Below are positions 5,453-11,075 of a DNA stretch of 11,075 nt, one piece after another. This DNA comes from JAFECT01 sp964432415 (GTDB lineage Bacteria; Pseudomonadota; Alphaproteobacteria; Caulobacterales; Caulobacteraceae). The stretch is from the NCBI GenBank assembly GCA_964432415.1, contig CAYSNW010000087.1:1-11075 (forward strand). The letters are read 5' to 3'. Positions within the stretch are counted from its first letter, which is position 1; each line of letters opens with the position of its first letter. The position numbers were made by a program, and so were the translations under genes. Below the pieces are notes generated by a model. That model was not told where the DNA came from and did no database searches. It worked only from the letters and a program-made list of their open reading frames with translations.

Positions 5453-6391
5453 ATGGCCCAAAAGGTGTTTATCGACGGCGAGGCCGGGACCACGGGCCTG
5501 CAGATCCGCGCTCGGCTGGACGGCCGCAGCGATCTGGAACTGATCCGCATCGATCCCGAACGCCGCAAGGACCCGGCCGCGCGCGCCCAGGCGCTCAACG
5601 CCGCCGACGCGGTGATCCTGTGCCTGCCGGACGACGCCGCGCGTGAGGCCGTCTCGCTGATCGAGAACCCGGCGACGGCGGTGATCGACGCGTCCACCGC
5701 CCACCGGACGGCCCCGGGCTGGACCTACGGCTTCGCCGAGATGGCCCCGGGCCAGCGTGCGGCCATCGCCGCCTCAAAGCGCATCTCCAACCCCGGCTGC
5801 TACGCCACCGGCTTCATCGCCCTGGTGCGCCCGCTGGTCGACGCCGGCCTGATCGCCAAGGCCCAGCCGCTCAGCGTCAACGCGGTCTCCGGCTATTCCG
5901 GCGGCGGCAAGGCGATGATCGCCGAGTTCGAGGAGGGCCAGACACGCGTTCCCTTCCGCATCTACGCGACCGCCTTGGGTCACAAGCACCTGCCGGAGAT
6001 GCGTGAGCACACCGGCCTCGGCCACGCGCCAGTCTTCGCGCCCGCGGTCGGCCGCTACGCCCAGGGCATGATCGTGGAGGTTCCGCTGTCGCTCTGGTCC
6101 ATGCCGGGGCAACCGTCGGTCGGCGACCTCCAGGCGGCGCTCGAGCGCGCCTATGCGGGCGAGCCGTTCGTCACGGTGGCCTCCGTGGACGAGGCTGCGG
6201 CGACCAAGACCCTCGACCCGGAAGGCCTGAACGACACGAACCGCATGAAGCTGTTCGTCTTCGGCGACGCCGCGGCCGGGCAGGCGCGTCTGGTGGCCTT
6301 GCTCGACAACCTGGGCAAGGGCGCCTCCGGCGCGGCCGTACAGAACCTGAACCTCGTCCTGAGACTGGACGAGCGGGCAGGGCTGGCTTGA
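5453..6391 (+). CDS. argC: N-acetyl-gamma-glutamyl-phosphate reductase (short form)
   Basis: ArgC reduces N-acetylglutamyl-5-phosphate to the semialdehyde with NADPH, the third step of arginine synthesis, in the cytoplasm. The 312-residue length and the start KVFIDGEAGTTGLQIRARL, with its nucleotide-binding GEAGTTG, identify the short (type 2) form. The catalytic Cys116 is in SNPGCYATG. NAVSGYSGGGK (143-153) and the conserved GHKHLPE (176-182) are also intact. The frame is open further upstream, but the ATG at 5453 has GGGAGGG a few bases before it and begins the fold correctly. Position after rpsI is common in alphaproteobacteria. The TGA stop overlaps the TTG start of the acetyltransferase gene. 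Confidence 0.95.
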   Translation: MAQKVFIDGEAGTTGLQIRARLDGRSDLELIRIDPERRKDPAARAQALNAADAVILCLPDDAAREAVSLIENPATAVIDASTAHRTAPGWTYGFAEMAPGQRAAIAASKRISNPGCYATGFIALVRPLVDAGLIAKAQPLSVNAVSGYSGGGKAMIAEFEEGQTRVPFRIYATALGHKHLPEMREHTGLGHAPVFAPAVGRYAQGMIVEVPLSLWSMPGQPSVGDLQAALERAYAGEPFVTVASVDEAAATKTLDPEGLNDTNRMKLFVFGDAAAGQARLVALLDNLGKGASGAAVQNLNLVLRLDERAGLA

Positions 6392-6837
6392 GCTTTCGTC
6401 CGGCGCGGGCGGGCGACACGCCGGTCCTGCGCGAAATGATGGCGCGGTCGAACGGCTATGAAGCCCCCGATGCACGGCGGATGATCGAGACCTACGCCGC
6501 GACCTGGGACCCCGGCGAACGGTCGAATGGTCCGGTGTGGGTGATGCAGGATGGCGAGGATGTCGCGGGCTTTCACCGTCTGATTCCGTGGGGGGCGCAG
6601 GATCTTGAGCTCGACCTGTTCTTCACGGCCAACGCGCGTCAGGGGCAGGGCGCAGGGCGGCGACTGTTCGAGCACATGCGCGGCGAAGCCCACAACCGCG
6701 GTGCGACGCGGGTCCTGATCGTGTCCAATCCATCGGCGGCCGGCTTCTACCGACGCATGGGGGCTTGCGACGACGGGGTCCAGCCGCCGTCGACCGGCGT
6801 GACCTGGGAGCGTCCGCGTCTGCTGCTCAGGCTCTGA
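6388..6837 (+). CDS. GNAT-family N-acetyltransferase
   Basis: This is a 149-residue predicted acetyl-CoA-dependent acetyltransferase of one GNAT domain. The start SFRPARAGDTPVLREMM is the usual first strand and helix. LELDLFFTANARQGQGAGRRLFEHM (about 73-97) is motif A, with the Q/R-x-x-G-x-G/A pyrophosphate loop at residues 84-90. NPSAAGFYRRMGA (114-126) is motif B. The TTG start at 6388 overlaps the argC stop as TTGA and places the protein exactly at the beginning of the domain, so translational coupling with argC is likely. The substrate cannot be read from sequence. A role in arginine synthesis is possible from position only; it does not resemble ArgJ or the ArgA kinase-like type. Confidence 0.88.
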   Translation: MSFRPARAGDTPVLREMMARSNGYEAPDARRMIETYAATWDPGERSNGPVWVMQDGEDVAGFHRLIPWGAQDLELDLFFTANARQGQGAGRRLFEHMRGEAHNRGATRVLIVSNPSAAGFYRRMGACDDGVQPPSTGVTWERPRLLLRL

Positions 6838-6895
6838 GCCCGCCAATTCGTCGCACGAGGGCATCCGAAACGCGCCGGTATGCGTAAATAGGGTC

Positions 6896-7402
6896 ATGAC
6901 CCAGACGAACATCGCATCGCGCCGCGCCTTCCTGTTCGGGACCGCCGGCGCCGCCCTGGCCATCGCGGCCTGCGGGGCGGACCCTGTGGCCGCCGCCGAC
7001 CGGTTCGCCGGATCCTCGTACCGCAAGCTCAGCGACGCCGACTGGCGCGCACGGCTGCCGGGCCAGAGCTACGGCATCCTGCGGCACGAGAACACCGAGA
7101 CGCCCGGCACGAGTCCGCTACTGAACGAGCACCGCAAGGGCACCTTTGTCTGCCTCGGCTGCGGCCTGCCGATGTTCAGCTCGGCCTGGAAGTTCGAGTC
7201 CGGCACCGGCTGGCCGAGCTTCTGGACGGTCTACAAGTCCAATATCCGCACCAAGGTCGACAACGGCCTGCTCGAGATGCGCACCGAGTACCACTGCGCC
7301 CAGTGCCTGGGACACCAGGGCCACGTGTTCAACGATGGCCCCAAGCCGACCGGCCTGCGCTACTGCAACAACGGCGCGTCGTTGCGGTTCATCCCGGGCT
7401 AG
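6896..7402 (+). CDS. msrB: Peptide-methionine (R)-S-oxide reductase MsrB, exported lipoprotein
   Basis: MsrB reduces the R form of methionine sulfoxide in proteins. The 168-residue protein has the whole domain at about 41-168. Its two CxxC zinc pairs are Cys86/Cys89 and Cys134/Cys137, GWPSFW lies in the active site and the catalytic Cys157 is in RYCNNGASLRF. Before it is a Tat-type signal, SRRAFLFG (8-15), then a hydrophobic run that ends in the lipobox-like IAAC with Cys26. This predicts export across the inner membrane and lipid anchoring. The usual resolving Cys is Thr104. The ATG at 6896 starts the signal correctly, although its Shine-Dalgarno (AGGG, two bases away) is poor. The stop lies in a CTAG shared with the convergent gene. 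MsrB is sure; lipidation is probable. Confidence 0.93.
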   Translation: MTQTNIASRRAFLFGTAGAALAIAACGADPVAAADRFAGSSYRKLSDADWRARLPGQSYGILRHENTETPGTSPLLNEHRKGTFVCLGCGLPMFSSAWKFESGTGWPSFWTVYKSNIRTKVDNGLLEMRTEYHCAQCLGHQGHVFNDGPKPTGLRYCNNGASLRFIPG

Positions 7403-7773
7403 CTGTCGCGCCTGAGCGCCGACTCCACCGTCATCCCGGCCAGCACGCCCACCACGACGACGGCGACCGAGAAGTCGTGGCCGGGCCACATCCCCGCCCA
7501 GATCGCGCAACCGACGCCGATCAGCGGCAGGAAGGCCGCCATCAGGAGAGTCGCCGGCGCGTCGGGCTGAATGAACGCCGGCGCCGCACGGCGGCGAAGC
7601 ACGAAGCGGTTGACCAGCAGATAGAGCACCACCACCGCCGGGGCCTCGCCCACGACGAACCAGCGCTTGTCCGCCGGACCGAACAGGAAGGCCGAATAGG
7701 TCAGGACCGCCAGGGACAGGCAGGTCGCTACCGCCAGCCACCGATTCAGTTCTCGCCCTTTGTCAGGGTTCAA
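7399..7773 (-). CDS. Four-helix membrane protein of unknown function, coupled to phaC
   Basis: I do not recognise this 124-residue protein. It has four predicted transmembrane helices (about 12-31, 38-56, 73-92 and 99-117) with short, basic connecting loops (NRFVLRRRAAP between helices 2 and 3). The start codon is TTG at 7771-7773, overlapping the phaC TGA as TTGA, so it is probably translated by coupling to phaC. The N-terminus MNPDKGRELNRW before helix 1 is a plausible cytoplasmic start. Base composition matches the neighbours. Its stop overlaps the msrB stop on the other strand. Operon position suggests, but does not show, a role linked to polyhydroxyalkanoate. It could equally be an unrelated membrane protein. 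Confidence 0.75.
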   Translation of the reverse strand: MNPDKGRELNRWLAVATCLSLAVLTYSAFLFGPADKRWFVVGEAPAVVVLYLLVNRFVLRRRAAPAFIQPDAPATLLMAAFLPLIGVGCAIWAGMWPGHDFSVAVVVVGVLAGMTVESALRRDS

Positions 7774-9737
7774 GAACGCACCTTCACATAGGAGCCCGGG
7801 GCGTCCTCGATAGGCTTGAGCTTGCCCTTGGACGGATCACGGGCCGCGACCATGGGACCGGAAAGGCCGTGCAGCCATTCGGCCCAGTGCGGCCACCAGG
7901 AGCCGGGCTTCTCGACCGAGCCCTCCATCCATTCCTCGAAGGTGGCGGGCAGGGCGGGGTTTTCCCAGTGCTGGTACTTGTGGGCCGAGGGCGGGTTGAT
8001 GACGCCGGCGATGTGGCCCGAGCCGGACAGGGAGAAGGTGACCTTGCCCCCGAACAGCCGCGCGGACTTGTAGACCGAGCGGGCCGGGGCGATGTGGTCC
8101 TCACGGCTGGCCTGGAAGTACATCGGGATCTTCACGTCCTTCGGGTCGAGACGGACGTTGTCGACCACCAGCTCGCCCTTCGACAGGGCGTTGTTCCCGT
8201 AGAACTGGCGCAGGTAGAACATGTGCAGCGCCTTGGGCATGCGCGTCTGGTCGGAGTTCCAGTAGAGCAGGTCGAAGGCCGGCGGCTCCTTGCCCATCAG
8301 GTAGTTGGAGATGAAGAACGACCAGATCAGGTCGTTGGCCCGAAGCGCGTTGAAGGTGCCGGCCATGGCCTGGCCGGGGAGCACGCCTCCGGCTTCGTCC
8401 ATGCGCTGCTCGACCTCGCCCAGCCACTGCTCGTCGGTGAACAGCAGCAGGTCGCCGGCCTCGGAGAAGTCGTGCTGGGCCGCGAAGAAGGTCGCCGAGG
8501 CGATGCGCTTGTCGCCCTCCTTGGCCATGCGGGCCAGCGTCGAACCCAGCATGGTGCCGCCGATGCAGTAGCCGACCGTGTTCATGCGATCGACGCCGGT
8601 CTGCTCCATGACCTTTTCGCAGGCGCGGTAGATGCCGCCGCGCATGTAGTCGCCGAAGTCCTTGCCCGCGAGCGAGGCGTCGGGGTTGACCCAGGAGGTG
8701 ACGAAAACGGTGAAGCCCTGGCTGGTCAGCCAGCGGATCATCGAATTCTCGGGCCGCAGGTCCAGGATGTAGAACTTGTTGATCCAGGGGGGGAAGATCA
8801 GCAGCGGGACCTCGCGCACCTGATCGGTCGTGGGGGTGAACTGCAGCAACTCGAACAGTTCGTCGCGCCAGACCACCTTGCCCGGGGCGGTCGCGACATT
8901 CTCGCCGACCTTGAAGCGGGTGTAGTCGGTCTGGCTGATCGCCAGCTGGCCGCCGCCGCGTTCGATGTCGGCGGCGAACTGCTCCATGCCCTTGACCAGG
9001 CTCTCGCCGTTGGTCTCCACCATGGCCCGAAGCGCGGCGGGGTTGGAGGCCAGGAAGTTGGTCGGCGAAAAGGCGTCGGTCAGCAGCTTGGTGAAGAACT
9101 CGGCCCGCCGCTTGGTCAGGGGATCGACCCCCTCCACGCTGGAGATCAGGCCGTTCATCCAGTCCGAGGTGACCAGGTAGGACTGCTTGATCACGTCGAA
9201 GACCGGGTTGGAGGACCACTCCGGGTCGTTGAATCGCTTGTCGCCCTTGGCCGGTTGGGCGGCGGTGGCGCCGGACGCATCGCCCGCGGCCTTCAGCGCC
9301 GCGCCCTGCCACAGGTCCATGTAGCGGCCGAACAGGTCGGCCTGGGCCTTGAACAGCCGGTCGGGGTTCGAGGCCAGGGCCGACATCACCTCGGTCATGG
9401 CCGGGGCGACGTTGAATGGGTCGGGCGAGAGCGCCTTGGGCCGGTCGGCCTGGGCGAGCGCGGCTTCGGCGATGGCGCCCTGGGCGGTCATGGCCGCCTT
9501 GGCCAGGTTCAGCGACAGCTTTTCGATGGCCTCTCGCTGGGCCGGGTCGAGAAAGCTCATGTCGTGGCGGGCGCCGGCGGAAGACGGTTCCGCGCGCGGG
9601 GCTTCCGGCTGTGGCGCTTCGACCTTGGGCTTGGCGGCCTTCGGTGTCTTCGCGGCGGCGGGCTTGCGGGCGGCGGGCGCCGTTTTCGAAGCGGCCTTGG
9701 CCCTGGGTCGGGCGCGTACGCCCCCTTCATCCGCCAT
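7770..9737 (-). CDS. phaC: Class I poly(3-hydroxyalkanoate) polymerase PhaC
   Basis: PhaC polymerises 3-hydroxyacyl-CoA into storage polyester on the surface of PHA granules. The 655-residue protein has a PhaC N-terminal domain (about 105-300) and an alpha/beta-hydrolase domain (about 305-600). The catalytic triad is Cys391 in the lipase-like box GYCIGG, Asp547 in SREDHIAP and His575 in GSGHIAG. The PPWINKFYILDLRP and SWVNPD motifs support class I. The ATG at 9735-9737 has AAAGGAG eight bases upstream; a longer open frame upstream has none and crosses the divergent gene. Residues 1-60 form a basic Ala/Lys/Pro-rich tail, making the protein about 60 residues longer than typical class I enzymes. 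No phaA, phaB or phasin gene is adjacent. Confidence 0.97.
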   Translation of the reverse strand: MADEGGVRARPRAKAASKTAPAARKPAAAKTPKAAKPKVEAPQPEAPRAEPSSAGARHDMSFLDPAQREAIEKLSLNLAKAAMTAQGAIAEAALAQADRPKALSPDPFNVAPAMTEVMSALASNPDRLFKAQADLFGRYMDLWQGAALKAAGDASGATAAQPAKGDKRFNDPEWSSNPVFDVIKQSYLVTSDWMNGLISSVEGVDPLTKRRAEFFTKLLTDAFSPTNFLASNPAALRAMVETNGESLVKGMEQFAADIERGGGQLAISQTDYTRFKVGENVATAPGKVVWRDELFELLQFTPTTDQVREVPLLIFPPWINKFYILDLRPENSMIRWLTSQGFTVFVTSWVNPDASLAGKDFGDYMRGGIYRACEKVMEQTGVDRMNTVGYCIGGTMLGSTLARMAKEGDKRIASATFFAAQHDFSEAGDLLLFTDEQWLGEVEQRMDEAGGVLPGQAMAGTFNALRANDLIWSFFISNYLMGKEPPAFDLLYWNSDQTRMPKALHMFYLRQFYGNNALSKGELVVDNVRLDPKDVKIPMYFQASREDHIAPARSVYKSARLFGGKVTFSLSGSGHIAGVINPPSAHKYQHWENPALPATFEEWMEGSVEKPGSWWPHWAEWLHGLSGPMVAARDPSKGKLKPIEDAPGSYVKVRS

Positions 9738-9788
9738 GTCGGTCGCTCCTTTGGCCTTCCGCCGCGCGCGATGATCGCATAAGACCAA

Positions 9789-9819
9789 GGCGCTGATGAA
9801 CGGCGAGCGCCGCCTTTTT
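9789..9819 (+). promoter_or_regulatory. Hairpin covering the lipoprotein gene start
   Basis: GGCGCT (9789-9794) and AGCGCC (9806-9811) form a 6-bp stem whose 11-base loop begins just before the ATG at 9796; GCC and TTTTT (9815-9819) follow. The stem contains part of the AAGG Shine-Dalgarno. It could limit translation from 9796, act as a weak terminator, or simply lie in the divergent phaC promoter region. The function is uncertain. Confidence 0.3.
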
Positions 9820-10281
9820 ATGACGATCCGACCCGAGCACAAGCCGAACCGGTCCCGAGCCCTCGCAAAGGCGCTCGCCGCGGCCGCCCTTTGCGCGCAG
9901 CTGGGCGCCTGCGCCAGCATCGATCCGTTCGAGCGCCGGGCCGACACCCAGTCGCCCGCGGCCAACCGCGTCGACCGCATCGCCGCGGAGAATCTGCCCT
10001 ATCCGAAGTGGTCGCAGTTCCCCGGCCAGCCCAAGGACGTGCCGGCGCAGGGCGAGTTCGCCACGCGCGTGGCGGGGCTCGACACCAGCCGCAGCCAGCT
10101 TCTGGGCGCCGCGGCGGCCATTCACTGGGAGCTGCACGACAGCGAGGCCTGGGCCGCCTCGGCGCGCAGCCTGATCGATCCCCGGCTGGCGACCCCGGCC
10201 CCGGCGGACGCCGCCGCCCAGACCGACGCCTTCCTGAAGGCGATGAAAGCCCTCGCCACCCCACCCGCGCCGGTCAGGTAG
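9796..10281 (+). CDS. Small predicted lipoprotein of unknown function
   Basis: I do not recognise this 161-residue protein. It starts with a signal peptide: basic residues up to about 25, a hydrophobic run KALAAAALCAQ and the lipobox LGAC with Cys39, so it is probably exported and lipidated. Ser follows Ala after the Cys (CAS), with no Asp at +2, which would permit outer-membrane sorting by the E. coli rule. The mature part is rich in Ala and Pro with scattered Trp; LPYPKWSQFPGQPKDVPAQG (66-85) is a Pro-rich segment followed by predicted helices. No domain or repeat is visible. The ATG at 9796 has AAGG five bases upstream. An in-frame ATG at 9820 would give a more normal signal length (Cys31) and cannot be excluded. 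It is divergent from phaC by 58 bases. Confidence 0.75.
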   Translation: MNGERRLFMTIRPEHKPNRSRALAKALAAAALCAQLGACASIDPFERRADTQSPAANRVDRIAAENLPYPKWSQFPGQPKDVPAQGEFATRVAGLDTSRSQLLGAAAAIHWELHDSEAWAASARSLIDPRLATPAPADAAAQTDAFLKAMKALATPPAPVR

Positions 10282-10298
10282 ACACCGTGCGCGACACC

Positions 10299-10322
10299 TC
10301 GAAGCGGCGCCCGCCGCTTCGA
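10299..10322. terminator. Perfect 10-bp hairpin between the lipoprotein gene and glpX
   Basis: TCGAAGCGGC (10299-10308) and GCCGCTTCGA (10313-10322) pair perfectly around a GCCC loop, 17 bases after the lipoprotein stop. The downstream sequence has no T-run, so it is a probable 3'-end or Rho-assisted terminator, not a classical one. Its last two bases overlap the GAATCGATTC palindrome. Confidence 0.55.
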
Positions 10323-10330
10323 ATCGATTC
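10321..10330. promoter_or_regulatory. GAATCGATTC palindrome with two abutting GANTC sites
   Basis: This perfect 10-bp palindrome holds GAATC (10321-10325) and GATTC (10326-10330), both GANTC, the target of the cell-cycle methyltransferase CcrM in Caulobacter and relatives. It lies 28 bases before the glpX start. Its AATCGATT core, with a central CG, also resembles LacI-family operators in general form. Either use is an inference. Confidence 0.4.
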
Positions 10331-10357
10331 AAACTGAATGTTTCCGGAGACGTTTTG

Positions 10358-11075
<718 letters not shown>

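Noticed and set aside
7869..9782. 637-codon plus-strand open frame opposite phaC
   Set aside because: The composition is rich in Gly, Val, Leu and His with no recognisable domain, and the opposite strand is a complete PhaC with triad and ribosome site.
9738..9980. Upstream extension of phaC by 81 codons
   Set aside because: There is no ribosome site, it overlaps the divergent lipoprotein gene, and the ATG at 9735-9737 has an ideal AAAGGAG.

Overview
The window is about 11 kb of very GC-rich chromosomal DNA. It fits an alphaproteobacterium of the Caulobacterales type (Caulobacter or Phenylobacterium-like). This rests on the block plsX-fabH-ihfA-MerR, a DUF2842 membrane protein (a family I know from alphaproteobacteria), the rplM-rpsI-argC order with a short-form ArgC, a COX15-type heme A synthase, a class I PHA synthase and a GlpX-type bisphosphatase. 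The genus is an inference from gene content and order. I see no insertion sequence, phage gene, CRISPR array, toxin-antitoxin pair or defence island. This is an ordinary housekeeping region, and the points of interest are mostly small regulatory structures and details of individual proteins.

Layout, left to right. (1) 1-2318, plus strand: the 3' end of plsX, then fabH overlapping it by 4 bases (phospholipid precursor and fatty-acid initiation), ihfA (nucleoid protein) and a MerR-family regulator. (2) 2324-2482, plus: a tRNA-Pro(GGG) gene with its own promoter and a strong terminator. (3) 2488-3007, minus: a small DUF2842 membrane protein and a GlsB/YeaQ stress membrane protein, the latter behind a possible general-stress ECF promoter. 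(4) 3175-4248, plus: ctaA, for heme A and therefore aa3-type oxidase assembly. (5) 4249-4423: an unusual AT-rich 16-bp perfect palindrome, then a housekeeping promoter and a structured leader for the ribosomal operon. (6) 4424-5373, plus: rplM and rpsI, closed by a textbook intrinsic terminator. (7) 5453-6837, plus: argC, with a GNAT acetyltransferase overlapping it by TTGA. (8) 6896-7402, plus: msrB with a Tat/lipoprotein export signal. (9) 7399-9737, minus: phaC followed by a 4-TM protein of unknown function overlapping it by TTGA. This operon converges on msrB, with both stop codons inside one CTAG. (10) 9796-10281, plus: a small predicted lipoprotein. (11) 10358 to the right edge, plus: the 5' part of glpX, behind a perfect hairpin and a double GANTC palindrome.

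The genes serve lipid synthesis, ribosome assembly, respiration, arginine synthesis, carbon storage and gluconeogenesis or the pentose cycle. They do not form one pathway. The tightest physical couplings are plsX/fabH, rplM/rpsI, argC/GNAT and phaC/4-TM protein. I found no convincing new multi-gene system. The best candidates for a second look are the palindrome at 4263-4278, the mutually exclusive stems in the rplM leader, the unknown membrane protein coupled to PHA synthase, the basic Ala/Lys/Pro tail on PhaC, and the exported MsrB without a resolving cysteine.
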